A stretch of 64,000 nt of DNA from Platynereis dumerilii (lineage: Eukaryota; Annelida; Polychaeta; Phyllodocida; Nereididae): contig JAPTHN010000012.1 of assembly GCA_026936325.1 (NCBI GenBank), positions 38,264,537-38,328,536 on the forward strand, written 5' to 3'. Both the position numbers and the translations under genes were made by a program. This document shows, piece after piece, positions 23,937 through 35,994 of this stretch. Below the pieces are notes generated by a model. The model worked only from the letters and a program-made list of their open reading frames with translations, was not told the DNA's origin and did not search any database. Position 1 is the first letter of the stretch, and each line of letters begins with the position of its first letter.

Positions 23937-24808
23937 AACTCAGTAACATGAAAAACGCACACTTTTAAAAAGGCTAAAAATAGAAGTTGCCATCAGGTAT
24001 ATCCACAAAAAAATTCAAATCTCTAAGTGCAGTACTTTTGTGTCAAATAAAATCGCCATGGTCATTGTTGAAAATGGAAGTCACAAAACTTCAATTTCCT
24101 CTGATCATTAATTTCAACAATTTAGCTGTTCTTTCTACAAACTTTTTTGATAAGCTAGGAAAGTTTATAATTTTCCTTCCTTGATGAGTTAGCGAAAATG
24201 AGATATTTGACCCAACCACAATTAAAGAGGATGAATTTAATAAAAATTAAGTGTGAATGCTGACGCGCCCCCTACAGGAGCCTTTTGTCAAAACCTTAAA
24301 AAATGATGTTTTATTCAGATTTTTGAGAAAATTGATATGGAATGATTGTCTGTGTGTGTGTTTCTAACCTGGGCATGCATAAAATCCCCATTATTTAACA
24401 GTTCGGGTTCACATGCTTCATTTGAAGATGCGAACTAGTAAATTTAGAGTTTTTAATTCAAAATCTGCTTTATCGTTGACTTTTTTTTTCAAAAACTTCA
24501 GTGGGACCTCTTTTGGAAGTCTTGGCCTGTTATGTGAAAATTTCATAAGATTAATCTCATCCAGTATGCCACAAAACCAATATTTCCAATTGTGCGTTTT
24601 GTGTTAAAGTGCAGTTTGTGACTTCCATTTTCAACAGTGGCCACGGCAACTTAATTTGACAGAAAAGTACTGCACTTAGAGACTTGAAATTTTTCGTGGA
24701 TATACCTGATGGCAACTTCTAGAAGTGGGCAACTTTCATCTTGATATCTATAGAACAAGTACTATTTTTAGCCTTTTTAAAAGTGTGCGTTTTTAATGTT
24801 GCTGAGTT
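23937..24808. mobile_element. Long-TIR DNA element with AACTCAG-CACATG-like ends
   Basis: The left arm (23935-24095) and right arm (24615-24810) are inverted copies about 160-190 bp long, starting TAAACTCAGTAACATGAAAA and, inverted, TAAACTCAGCAACATTAAAA. They share AAACGCACACTTTT and ACTTCCATTTTCAACA. TA at both edges (23935-23936, 24809-24810) may be the target duplication. The core encodes no recognised transposase. Confidence 0.7.
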
Positions 24809-24837
24809 TATATGCACTGCAGTACAGATATTGCAGT

Positions 24838-25085
24838 GAATAAATCATTTCTGAGAACACTTCTTCAAGTCTCAAAGTTACACATTTCAATAAAATTAGT
24901 GCACTACACAGTGACATGTAATTGGTGCCTTGGCGAAAACAAGTCTGCATAAAATAATTTTTACTTTTGAGAAAAGAGTAAAGGTCGACATGACATTATC
25001 TGATTTTTTCTGAATTTCATAAGAATATTTGGTAGAGTGTATAGTTCCAGATGCCAAACTAAACACTTAACAGCTGTGTCTTAGA
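24838..25085. repeat. Duplicated segment, partner of 34440-34640
   Basis: It shares GCCTTGGCGAAAAC and AAAGGTCGACATGACATTAT with the 34-kb copy. It continues the duplication seen at 23086-23440. Confidence 0.65.
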
Positions 25086-25281
25086 ATCTTACTGTCCTCA
25101 AATGGATGAAGACTTCAGCTAAATATAGAGTCTAAATGAGTGTTCGGCCTTTGTGAATAATTTTCTGCAAGAGGGCAACCATAATATCTGCTGGGGGAGG
25201 GTAGTTGAATTCTTTCAAAATAAATAATTTCTTGCTTACTTTTGGAGACGCACATTTTTTGCAAAAGGAAAAGTTTCCAGG

Positions 25282-25345
25282 CTGTCTTGCACTTACCATA
25301 TCTATCTATCTAAACTCAGCAACATGAAAAACGCACACATTTTTG
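25282..25345 (+). mobile_element. SINE tail fragment joined to a lone TAAACTCAGCAACATG end
   Basis: CTTGCACTTACCATATCTATC is the SINE 3' end. It is immediately followed at 25311 by the terminal sequence of the element family at 23937-24808. No matching right end was found by 25850. Confidence 0.5.
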
Positions 25346-25852
25346 AACAGCCTAAAAACTAACTTGTCATGTATATATTTATGAGACTTTACGATGATTT
25401 CAGTTGATAACTCTTGTGAAAGTCCAGAAAATTTCATAAAGAAAGAGTGTGAAACGGCTGGATAAGGCCACTTTTAGTGCAACATGTCCAGAAACCAAAA
25501 TCACAACCAATGCAAAATGGTCCAAAATCGATTTCATGTAAAGCCTGTCACAGCTCAATATTTGGAGTGTGGAAATAATCAAGGTGGTCACTCAGTCTTT
25601 TTTAATGGGATTTTTTTGTTGATTTTTCGGTCAAGTTGGTGTTTTTCACATTTGTTTGTCACATCATTTTCAACACTTTTGCATCATAAACATCGAAAAT
25701 TATTCTGTTTTACTTATACAATACCGGAAATACATGTGACAAATTAATGCTTTTTTAAATTTAGGAGATGGTATGCCCCTTCTGCATGTTTATAATTGGA
25801 GTTATTCAGAGTAAATATTAAGGTGACAGTCATTATGTTACCTCTTTTGGTA

Positions 25853-26410
25853 GTTGGGTTGCCAAGAGGTTGTGGTCCAGGTCTGCTCCGCTGAAGGTCT
25901 TCATGGGTTTGAACCCCGAGTAGGGAGTCTAAAATGTTCAGTAGACCTTCAAGAGCTAATCTTATTTGGATGAAACATTAAATTTGCTCCCTTGTATCAG
26001 GGTTTGTGCTGGGCGAGTAAAGAATTACTCACAGTCCATTCCATCCGTAGAAATACATAGAATGGACATGAGGCTGTATGACACTACCTTGAGATGAGGT
26101 CACCGAATCCGCCATATTGGAACTGCCCTAAGACATGACGTCATTGTGACATCACAGCAGGAGCAACCATATGTTGTGTTTGGTTGATTGTGATGTGACA
26201 TGATGCCATGGTTACCAAATACCAGGCTGCCAGGCAGTTACAAGATGGTGGATTTGGTTACTTCATCTGCTAGAGCCTCATGTCCGTTCTATGTATTTCT
26301 ATGATTCCATCTGATCAATCAACCGACACGAGAGCCCTGAGACTGGGCTTAGAGGGTTGCACTTTCCATATCTATCCATCAGTGCAGCATTATCTATCCG
26401 TCTATCTATC
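25853..26410 (+). mobile_element. tRNA-derived SINE split by a MITE
   Basis: The tRNA-like head carries GGTTGCCAAGAGG (box A region) and GGGTTTGAACCCC (box B region, one change from GGTTCGAANCC). The body runs to about 26037, resumes at 26304 (GATCAATCAACC) and ends in CCATATCTATCC. It is the same family as 18023-18347. Confidence 0.75.
26046..26303. mobile_element. hAT-type MITE nested in the SINE
   Basis: 258 bp with inverted ends CRTAGAAATACATAGAA followed by GGACATGAGGCT. It is flanked by a perfect 8-bp duplication ATTCCATC (26038-26045, 26304-26311). Eight-base duplications are typical of hAT elements. The interior has ATGACGTCATTG. Confidence 0.8.
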
Positions 26411-26490
26411 TTTTCTAATTATACTGTATGCCACTATGTCCACTTTCTGTGAGAATCCTTTGTTGCCATAGCAGCAGATAATTTGTCTAA

Positions 26491-26902
26491 GGGAACGTTC
26501 AGAATTTATGATTGGGGAGGGATGGGAGTTTTGCTGGAACTTCCCATCAAAAATTGATACCCCCCCCCTGGGTTTCATGCGGATTTTTAGTACCCCACCC
26601 TTTGGTTTCATGCGGATTTTTAGTACCCCCCCCCCTCGACATACAAAGCAATACACACATATATAGTGTTATACACGGCCACGCGTACAGATTCGCGTCA
26701 TTTCACAGACTTTTGCGCATAAAAAAGTCCAAACAAATTGAGTTTATGCTTGTTTTTTAACATTTTTTCTTTGTTAAAATTTTTTACCCCCCCTTGGAAG
26801 CGTTGTCAAAAATTAATACCCCCCCTTGAAGCACGTGTGAAAAGTTAGTACCCCCTCGGCCAAAACTCCCACCCCCCCCAGTCATAAATTCTGAACGGTC
26901 CC
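26491..26902. mobile_element. PIF/Harbinger-type MITE, copy 3
   Basis: It starts GGGAACGTTCAGAATTTATG and ends with the inverse. TAA is duplicated at 26488-26490 and 26903-26905. Its uninterrupted centre (GTGTTATACACGGCCACGCG) is the empty-site reference for the insertion at 40479-41750. Confidence 0.85.
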
Positions 26903-26905
26903 TAA

Positions 26906-28920
26906 GAAAATATTGAAGCATATGTTGTACAAGAGGAAAATTGACTCTTCTGTTCTTGTTGAGCAATGCATTGTTTCTGGGATACACTTCAGTTCAGAGA
27001 ATTCATGCAAACAGACCTACATGAGAACACTAAAAGCTTTTTGACAATGCTGGATCAATGACATTTCAGATACAGATATTTTGATTCCTTTTTTCAGTTT
27101 GGATCAGAAAAAGTGAATTAATATGACTCTCTCAATATTAGGAATGCAAAAGATAGGTCAATAAATTTAGGTAGGGATAGTCTCTCAGGGTAATTCCTGC
27201 TATTTTAGTTATCTATCACTTCTATGGGCACACACATATTTGAATGTTACGGAAATAGCATACAGAAATATAAAATGAAATAATCTTTAGCTATTTGTAC
27301 TTTTTTGGTAAACCTTCATGGTCTCCTGGTGTGGGAAAATTTGTGGCGATCCTTCCACTGATTACAGTTCAGGACCACTCTGCAAACAGAGTCTATAAAC
27401 TATATCACAATATGAATATCTAATCCTTGCAGGCCAGCATATAATATTTACTAAATCTTTCAATATCTTGTGAGTGGCATAAACAATGACAGACTCCGCC
27501 AGGATTCAGATGCATTGAACAACGTTATGAGAAAGCAAGCAACCTTATGAAATTAGCAAGCCTTCTCAGCTGGTAGTTGAAACAGATACTTCAAAGGTTG
27601 TTTATATTACATTGAGTGTTTTGGTTTAAGATGTCGGAAACATTAGTGTTAAAAGTACACACGGATTTACTCAAAGCTGTCTGTATAACATTGTTTGATT
27701 TAATGCTGTCAGTTATATAAATGTCAAAAACAAAGGCAGATTTTACAAAGGATATAAGTATAGGTTATACAACGAATTTGAGGTGTGTAACTAACATTTC
27801 AGGTGGTAAATAACCCCTGAAATGTTAGTTATACACCGAAAATGAGTTGTATAAGCGACTTATACTCCATATATGACTCCTGAAATATTTTTAACTGAAT
27901 TTTGTAGCTTTGTTGTCATTTTTAGGTGCGTTGTTTGCAGAAAAAACAGTACAACAGGCTAACTTAATCCCCAACAGTGGTATAACTAACAAATCTGTTG
28001 GTTATACCATGGCAAAAGACAATAGAAAACTGTCTCGGCGGAGTTTAGCGGATTTACTTATGCATGAAATTGGGTCATTGAAAACCATCAGTCTCCTCCA
28101 GCTGAAGCTTTCGACAAAGAGAGACTGTTTCTGTCTGGTTCAGGACCCATGGACAGAGATTGTCATTATTATACATGTTGTCTCTCAATAATTCTGAAGT
28201 TGATGAACTTTTCTACGAGATTACCCTCAGTTTCACTTATAAGTTGCAAGTGTTTGATGAAGTGTTTTTAACAAACAATTAATCTACTTTATGAGTTATT
28301 CAATAGCGGCTCCTTCCCTAAATGGATTTTATTTCAGCTAAATTACCTAAACTTGCTAAAAACAAAAGTGTGTCTTTTTTAATATACGTAAAAAAACTTG
28401 TTTTTTTTTTAACTGGTGACCTACATCTTAGGCGCTCGCTTTAGTATTTTTGCAAAGGAAATCTTTGCCAGGTTTTCAAAATTGCTGTAGGCAACATAAC
28501 AATCAGAGAAGCCAATTTAGCTCTTTCAAAACTTTCATATACTCTGCTTATTAAGGTGATTTGAGATATTTTTGAAATCTTGCCCTATTTCTCTCGTAAA
28601 TGGAGATGCACTGAGCTAATTTCAGTTACATTTTCAAAATTAACTATTATTTCAAAAGTGCCAATTTCTAAACATTGTGACTTGGGAAGTTAGGAGACCA
28701 AATGCACTTTTTTCCAAAGACTCTCAATATAATTGAACACTTGTCAAACTCCTTTTGATGGAAGTTGGTCCAATGCCTAAAGCTAGCAGCTATTCCAACG
28801 GCTAAAGCTCGTTTTTGCAAATATTTCAGCAAAACAAGAGATATAATTATCAGTATATCAACTGCATCTTGAATTGACTAGCAGATGTCATGTATCATGG
28901 TGGCACAGTCCTCCTCCATC
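26906..28920. other. Intergenic DNA with a hairpin; no gene recognised
   Basis: A 93-codon open frame at 27910-28188 has no recognisable domain. AT-rich throughout. Confidence 0.4.
27769..27860. repeat. Inverted repeat, arms about 38 bp
   Basis: GGTGTGTAACTAACATTTCAGG is mirrored by CCTGAAATGTTAGTTATACACC around a short loop (TGGTAAATAA). The flanks (TACAACGAATTTGA / AAAATGAGTTGTAT) also pair imperfectly. Confidence 0.75.
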
Positions 28921-30100
28921 CACACTCTAAAAACTAAAGTTCTAATAAGATACCAATATTGGTATTTAAGCTTGTCCCATATTTTGAACACATTTTGATT
29001 AGTTAAGAAAACCATTAACGATTGATATTTTCAAAAACCAGTAGCATTAGTACAAGAAAATATCAGTATTGTTTTTTTTGTTTAATTTGTAGGTAGTCAG
29101 TAGTGAATATTAATGTTTCAAATTGCAGATACTGTAATTCCATCATAGAAATCCATTTATACTTACAGGCATACAATAGAAAACGTAATGAGTTTTTTTT
29201 TCCTTTACATTTGAAATCTTTGGGATTTGTCATTAATTGAAAATTAAACCATTTCCTGCACTTACAGCAACCAGCATATCGCTAAAAATAAAAAAATGGA
29301 TTCTCCCATTATGCATTGGTCGGTATTTTATAAGACCTTTTTAAAAATGTTGCGGTATAGTATGAATAACGGTCATATTGGTATCCAATTACAGGTTTCA
29401 ATATCATTTCATAGAAATTTCTTAATACAAATATGAATATATAAACTGCAATGAAAATAGTATTTCAAAGTTTCTTGATTGATATAACTGGTGCAATTTG
29501 AGGTACTGGAATTAATCAAATATGATAAATCAGACTATTAGAACCATCCCATAGGAAGGCATGATTATGGAAAATACCAAATTTGATCTATTATGATTCG
29601 AATGCAGGTTTACCAGTATTTCAGCATCAGTATCAATAAATAATCTCTTTTTTTTTCACGTTTTTCTTAAAATATTATGTAATTAAAAATAAATAAATAT
29701 AATAGTGATTCCTTGGATCTCATTTCAATGTTTATTTTTACATATACACTTTCATACACATTCATAATAGTTGTAAATATTGATAATGCTAGATTAAAAT
29801 GTATTGAGAAACCAATATTGACACTCATTTTACACAGTTTGGCCTTGTAAATAAAAACATCACTGCAGTCATCGGTAATCAAACACACGGAATGAAAACA
29901 TCACAGCAGTCATTGGTAATCAAAACACAGGCCGGAAAGCAGAGATTAACAAAAGTAAGAATTAGTTGAAATAAAGACAAATTACATGTAGAAAATTGTT
30001 AATGACTAGGGTTATATTTCCAAAGGCGGCCAGTCAGGGTGGCAATGCCAATCAAAATGTCAGTATCATTAATTTGTATCAAAAGTCTTCAGTAGGCAAT
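28921..30100. other. AT-rich intergenic DNA
   Basis: A CACTCTAAAAAC motif near 28923 resembles element ends elsewhere, but no right end was found. A diverged tandem pair of about 55 bp sits near 29855-29930 (CATCAC(T/A)GCAGTCAT). Nothing else is recognised. Confidence 0.4.
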
Positions 30101-30104
30101 CTTG

Positions 30105-30270
30105 AGGATGGATGGATGGATGGATGATTCGGGCTTATGTCCTGTATTAGTGCAATTGGTAGGCTAACTACGACAGTTGGGGGACAAAGCAATGAGTCCT
30201 TCTAAGGCTGGATTCGAACCCCGGACTCAGCGATTGGTAGCCCAGCACGCTATCAAGAGACCAACCCTCT
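30105..30270 (-). mobile_element. tRNA-derived SINE (second family) with (GGAT)n tail
   Basis: On the minus strand the head carries GTTGGTCTCTTGATAGCGTG (box A region) and GGGGTTCGAATCCAGCC (box B), and the other end has GGAT repeats (30108-30126). Its sequence differs from the 18-kb SINE, so it is a separate family. Confidence 0.65.
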
Positions 30271-30496
30271 CAGTAGCCTAGAGGATATTTTTGGTCATCA
30301 TTAATGCACAGTATAGGCATGGTATGATTGTTGGTTGAAGTTTCCTTCTCGTATCACTGTTTTATGCAAAAAAAATAAAAAATTACTGAGTTAAGGTAGT
30401 CATTATATACAAATCTAATATTTTGTCAGCAAAACCTTCAAAAGAACTTTTGGTGTTTTAAACTCCACATTTTATTACTGACCAACATTAGTTTCC

Positions 30497-30694
30497 CTAC
30501 ACACTGGCAGAATATGAATTCTGAATTCTTGCCTTCTCACTGTCTGCTTTACCAGTAAAAGATGCAAAAAAGATGTAGATACTTTCCTTTGGTACTCTTG
30601 GCGGGCGAGGTAACCATTTCCTGGTGAGATTTGAAATAGTAGGTAGATACATCCATGAGTTTTTGCAAGGAGGATAATGCAAAAAATATATCAA
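30497..30694 (-). pseudogene. hAT transposase C-terminal fragment
   Basis: The minus-strand frame contains LPTISNLTRKWLPRPP followed by KESIYIFFASFTGKADSEKA. This resembles the hAT dimerisation region (FPxLSxLARKWLxxPxTSVPSERxFSxAGxxxxxKRxRL), but the SER core is altered. Only about 60 residues are present and no upstream catalytic region is seen. Probably a decayed hAT DNA transposon; moderate confidence because the match is by eye. Confidence 0.45.
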
Positions 30695-30829
30695 ATATTT
30701 TCATTCAATAAAATCAATGCCTAGTTTGTGCAACATCCCCTGTTTACTCATTATTTGACTGAAGATTGGTCAAAACAAGCAATTTTATCACAAGAGAATA
30801 TCAGAATACTATATAATAAGTATTTGGCA

Positions 30830-31050
30830 ATTGTACATATTTTTTCAATTTTGTCGGAAAGCATGATCTATTAAGATATGAATGTTTCCCTGCACTTCAT
30901 CTTCTATTCATCTTTTTTAGACATAAATTTTGTAATTTTTGCATTATCATTTATGATGCAGTTCAAAGCAAAAAACTTTTACTAATCTTTGCTGAGATTT
31001 ATCACAGGTTTGAAATGTCTCAACATACACATATATATTAATGATTAATG
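30830..31050. repeat. Dispersed block X, copy 1
   Basis: TGAAAGCATGATC-like words, TTTTTGCATTATCA and a TTTGAGATTTA-like ending are shared with 42260-42420. Part of the mosaic block repeated through 31-50 kb. Confidence 0.4.
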
Positions 31051-31204
31051 ATCTCTTATTGAGAGTAGACAGTCATGCAGTTTTATGAAAATTTTCAAAA
31101 CTGATGAGAAGCAATTGACGCATGTTAAAATTATTCATTTCAATGGTACTTTTGTTTTGCCATAGCTCTGTGAAATGAATGATATTTTGCTTATTCCCAA
31201 GGAA

Positions 31205-32592
31205 GGACACCAGACAGACAGGCCTTGGATACGCTGGATCGTGAAATATTAACTTATAAGTCAGCTCATTATGGGATAAGAAACCATTCATATGATCTTC
31301 TAAAAAGCTACCTTACTAATGGAATGCAATATGTTCAAATTGATGAAACAAATTCTGCATTTCTTGAACTAAAATGTGGAATACCCCAAGGCTCGATTCT
31401 AGGTCCGCTGCTTTTCATTATTTATATCAATGAGTTGACTAATGCTACAGATAAATTTTATCCTGTGATATAATAGCTGACAATACAACTCTTACTGCTA
31501 CCTTAAATACTTTTGGAAATAATAACACAAAGTCAACAAAAATAAACGAAGAATTAAACTCAATAACTGATTGGTTAAAATTAAATAAGCTCTCCCTGAA
31601 TATTAATAAAACGAAAGCCATGGTATTCCACTCTCCCAAACGGAACATTTCACTGCCTGATCTCTTCCTGGATGAAACTCATATTGAATTTTTGAATGAA
31701 TTTAACTTTTTAGGTCTTAGAACTACTGGACAAAAATTTTAAATGGAAACTTCACATGGATATTATTTCTAAAAAGATGTCAAAACAATCGGCATCATGA
31801 ACAGGTTAAAAAATTTCTTACTATCTAAAGTATTACATATAATCTACAATTCATTTATACTCTCTTACCTAAACTATGGTCTAGTTATATGGAGCTCAAA
31901 TTTGATAAATTTGTAAAGCAACAGAAAAAAGCATGGGGAATCATAGCTAAGGCTAAATATAATGCTCATACTAGCCCACTTTTCAAACAGTATAATATTT
32001 CAAAACTCCCTGATCTAAGTGCACTACAAAACCTAAAATTCTGCTATATAACTACAAAATAATATGCTTCTACAATATTTTCATTCTCAAAAATTTCATT
32101 CAACCCACTATACTCACAACTATTCGACTCGGCATACCAGTGGTCACTTACCAGTTCCTGCTGTGACACATGAGTTTGCAAGAGAAGGCATGAGTTATAG
32201 GTATCCAAATATCTTCAAAAACATGTGCACAATATTTAAGGATAAGATTCATACCCACAGCTTTGATGGCTTTAAATCCTCTGTTAGGCAAAACTTCATA
32301 AGCTATTTTGGAACAAATTGTTCTTTTGTAAATTGTTATGTGTGTGGTCGTCAGTCTCCTCCTGACAGCCGTTGATGCCAGTCAATGTGTACTAACCTTT
32401 TTTTGATAAAAATTATATTATATATTTTTAGCACATTCTCAAGACAAAGGTGGCCGCCTTATAGCGGCAATAATTTGCTCCATTCATGTATTTCTTTACA
32501 TTTATTTATTTATTTACTCTTTTCATTTATATTTTTACAATATTCACCTCCCATTATAAAGAGCAAATAAAATCAATATTCAATCAATCATC
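31205..32592 (+). mobile_element. 5'-truncated LINE (CR1/L2-like), degraded reverse transcriptase
   Basis: The frame at about 31219-31473 encodes DTLDREILTYKSAHYGIRNH and later GIPQGSILGPLLFIIYIN, the reverse-transcriptase palm motif before the catalytic box. The expected YADDT box at about 31470-31490 is hit by a frame change and reads ADNTTLTAT. A second frame at 32064-32372 carries the typical C-terminal HNYSTRHTSGHLPVP and YPNIFKNMCTIFKDKI segments. The 3' end is AT-rich and finishes near 32592 in CAATCAATCAT-like repeats. The endonuclease domain is absent, so this is a 5'-truncated dead copy of a non-LTR element. Confidence 0.8.
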
Positions 32593-32639
32593 TCTAGTAT
32601 CTTCACTAAGTAGCCAGGTTATTCAGCACAAGACGAGGA

Positions 32640-32835
32640 AGGACACAAGACCAACATCACCACTCTCCACTAAGTAGCAAATTCATTCAGCACGTCGTGT
32701 CTTGGTAGCTTCTAAATTGGATGAGCCTACTTCTCTGGCTTAGTTGTTGATTAGAGTTACTGGAACAAAAAAAAAGAACAGCATTTTTGAGAACTTCCCT
32801 ACGGCCAGAGTGGGTGTGGTCCCTACAGCTAGATG
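32640..32835. repeat. Dispersed block Y, copy 1
   Basis: CTCCACTAAGTAGC, TTCAGCAC, AAATTGGAT and TTGTTGATTA-AGTTACTGG are shared in order with 39990-40150. Confidence 0.6.
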
Positions 32836-33059
32836 CATAGATCTGTCTGGTATATAAATCTCATTAGGCTAAGTTTGTTGTATAAAGCCGAAGAGAATAC
32901 CCTATGATTGTATAGAAAAGGTAAAACAAGTAGTAATCTATTAATTGTTGTAGCGGTTATTTGTCGAAAAATGCACCAAAGGTCATGATCTTCAAACCTC
33001 ACCGAATCTTGATGCAAAAACTAGTGCGTCATTCATACTTTAACATTTTTAAATAAATT

Positions 33060-33150
33060 TTTGTCAACAGAACAATTATCTCATCTCCTTACAGATAAGG
33101 TCAGCAAATTATTGGTGATTATCACAAGATGTGTTTTAATGGAAAAACTA
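33060..33150. repeat. Dispersed block Z, fragment
   Basis: The sequence around AATTATCTCATCTCC and TGGAAAAACTAATCT is related to 43010-43120 and 47500-47590. Confidence 0.4.
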
Positions 33151-33339
33151 ATCTAAAAGTCTTAAAGTCATAGACAGGACAGAGCCACCGGCTCACCGAG
33201 CGAAGCGAGGTGTCTCATCCCTTATGCCTATCAGGCGAGTGGAGTGCTCCAGATGGTTCAATAAAAAAAAAGTGATTCAGACATCCCATAATATGATCCC
33301 GGCACTTGCTTCTCTTCACGTGTGACTACAACGTGACTA

Positions 33340-33540
33340 CCTTCTTCTTCTTCTTCTGTTTGATATTCCGCCAAAAAAAAAAAATTCCGAAAAAAAACAA
33401 AATTTCCAAAAAAAAAAATTCCAAAAAAACAAACAAATCTTCCAAAAAAAAACAAAATTTATCCAAAAAAAAAAATTTTCTGAAAGAAAAAAAAAAACTA
33501 TCCAAAAATTTTCCAAAATATTAAAAGAGAAAAAAAATAA
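33340..33540. repeat. A-rich low-complexity array (TTCC plus A-run units)
   Basis: Runs of 8-13 A separated by TTCC, CAAA or TCC, preceded by a TTC microsatellite (33340-33356). The Lys/Phe-rich open frames here are compositional artefacts. Confidence 0.9.
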
Positions 33541-33544
33541 CTTG

Positions 33545-34085
33545 TCAACCAATTGAGTATTTACAAGTCCCGTCTTCTATGCTGCGGCATTATCATAATG
33601 TTATTAGAAAATTTGACGTGCAGGAGCCTAAGGAATAACATGTAGATGGTGTGACTTAAAAACAGAACATAGGCTTTGAAGTACTTACTTGGATAAAGCA
33701 TCATGCATGTAGGTACATGTATATCATGAGAGACTGAGAAAGGACAATGTCCCGGAAAGACCATTCTCGAAACTCACCAATGAGACATGTTGCAAACACT
33801 ATTTAGAGTGGGTGACTGTCCTCAAACATGAAGAATCTGATGCAATATGACAAACAGAAAAAACCACTTTTATTGTTGTAGAATGTCATATGAAATCTGC
33901 TTTTAGTGCACAAAATAATGCAGTGAAGCTCAATGAACTCAGACACATTAATTACCAAACAGGATGGAGACACTATTGCTATTTTTTGTCTTTCATAACA
34001 TTGGTTTGCTGGAAGGATAAATTCCTGAAAATTGTGGTTGGCTTTCACTTTGCAAGGCCTTACAGAATAGTGAACTAATTTCAGA
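33545..34085. other. Intergenic DNA, nothing recognised
   Basis: A 139-codon minus-strand open frame (33803-34219) runs into the duplicated segment and shows no domain; it is judged non-coding. Confidence 0.4.
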
Positions 34086-34089
34086 CCAT

Positions 34090-34640
34090 GGACACGAAAA
34101 ACACTGTATAATATTGTAACTTCTCTTGACATATCTTTCGAAATTCCTTGAATAAACTTCTTTGGCAAGTTATGTTCATGGACATTGGAAAGAGTTACAT
34201 GCCGGTGACATTTATGAGACACATGTTCATTATTGTCAGGACATGCGATGTGTAAACCTCTGCATTCTAAATGTACAATGTTTTTATCTAAGGGATATTC
34301 ACATTTGACATGTGGACCAGTTTCAGGATGAACTGAACTATTTCATGAGGACCAATTTCAGGATGAACTTCTCCGAACTTTTATTTTGTCCAAATTTGAC
34401 TGAGCTTCTATTTTTGCATGTCTAATTCAAATGTCATTTCTGAGTACACTTTCACATATTTAAGTTACATATTTCATTGACATCAGAGAGTGACATATGA
34501 TTATCGCCTTGGCGAAAACTAGTCTGTGTAAAATTATTTTCACTTTTGAGAAAAGAATAAAGGTCGACATGACATTATCTGATTTCATCTGAATTTCACA
34601 AGAATACTTTGTAGAATGTATAATCCCAGATGGCCAAATA
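34090..34640. repeat. Duplicated segment, partner of 23086-23440 and 24838-25085
   Basis: A continuous version of the segment that is split by about 1.4 kb at 23-25 kb. It serves as the unoccupied reference for that insertion. Confidence 0.65.
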
Positions 34641-34889
34641 AACAGCTTAGAATCCTCATAGTTCTGCATCGGAGTATATAAGTTTCTGGCTAGTTTTTGA
34701 TTCATTGAATTGCTTCAGAGATGTCTTTTCCATTATCAGGTCGTTGCTGTATATGATTGAAAATTAGAATTTTGAATGCTATTCCCAATTTCCTCAATAA
34801 TGGATCAGTCAAGATTTCTGTATCCAGCAATGCAGCGATACAGCTACCTACTATAAATTGCCATCAGTTACACGAGGACTTTCATGAAA

Positions 34890-35210
34890 TATGATATAAA
34901 TAGTATAATTAACGTGCAGAATCGTGCTTTTGAAGTTGCAGGCGCTAGACTGTGGAACAAATTGCCTGACTGTGTCAGGATATCACCATCACTAGTCATT
35001 TTCAAGTCAAAACTGAAGACGCTACTATTTACATAGTATTACAATTGACATTTTACATCCTAAACTCTATTTACACACTTTCCGTCCTATTGACACTTTT
35101 AATTCTCATATTTTTAATATGTGATTTTTTATTTCCATGTGAAGCATTTAGAGTATCTATAGATTTTACGCTATACAAAATTTATCATCATTATTTATAA
35201 TTAACAACAT
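34890..35210 (+). mobile_element. LINE 3' fragment (L2-like)
   Basis: It encodes FEVAGARLWNKLPDCVRISP followed by SLVIFKSKLKTLLF, the C-terminal signature (ARLWNxLPxxIRxxxSLxxFKSxLKTxLF) of many L2/CR1-type LINEs. A TTACGCTATACAAAATTTAT 3' end follows. Only the tail is present. Confidence 0.65.
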
Positions 35211-35639
35211 GAGGGTTGCATCTTATTAACTTATTAATTATGTGTTATGAAAAACAAAATTTTGCTTCCTCAGCAATTGGATTTTGAAATTACTTTTTCA
35301 TTAACTAGATATGACTAATTTGTTTATGATAATTGAAGAAAGAAGAAAAACGATTTTGTTCAAAAAATGATCCATTTTACAAAATTGCACGTGTCATGAA
35401 GGACAGGTGCTAAAGGAGCATCAATTAATCCAGATCTGATAATTCTCAGAAGATAAAGACATTGCACATTTCCATGGAACCGGAAATTCTTTCTAATACA
35501 CTTATACAGTCACAATCACATACATGTAAGATATGCAGAAGATTTGGTTAATTGATTAATTAATCACCAGTGTTGATGAGATATACTAATCAATCACACC
35601 TATACAACATCTAAGCCAGCAGAACTTTCTTTCTTTCTC

Positions 35640-35790
35640 AGCTTACACTTCACCCTATTATGATATACTCGTGCACGTGTATGACCTCATTTTGCACATA
35701 TAATCAGGTGCCAGTTCTATAAGCAGCAATGCTTCTCTGGTTTCCGAAACGTAATTGTTTGAAATAAATAAATCAATCAATCAATCAATA
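35640..35790 (+). mobile_element. LINE-like 3' tail ending in (AATC)n
   Basis: It ends GAAATAAATAAATCAATCAATCAATC after a short non-coding 3' region with TTTGCACATATAATCAGG. The (AATC)n end resembles that of CR1/L2 elements. No coding part is recognised. Confidence 0.4.
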
Positions 35791-35994
35791 ACATTCTTGC
35801 AAAGGCACTTAATATTTCTGAGCATGACAATGAACTGCATCAGTCTGCATGGTAAAAATGATGTTGTCACAACATTGTGAAGCAACATCAATATAGCATG
35901 TGATGTTGTTGCAACATTTTCACAATGTTGAACACAGTTTTTATGTTGTGGCATTGTTTGGTTGTGTTTATTTTGCATTGTGGCAACATACGCC

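Noticed and set aside
30200-30270. Possible tRNA gene on the minus strand
   Set aside because: Same reasoning: a box B-bearing SINE head with a (GGAT)n tail.
33258-33552. Lys-rich and Phe-rich open frames on both strands
   Set aside because: Produced by A-run low-complexity DNA.
33803-34222. 139-codon minus-strand open frame
   Set aside because: It overlaps a duplicated repeat segment whose other copy does not keep the frame open; no domain.
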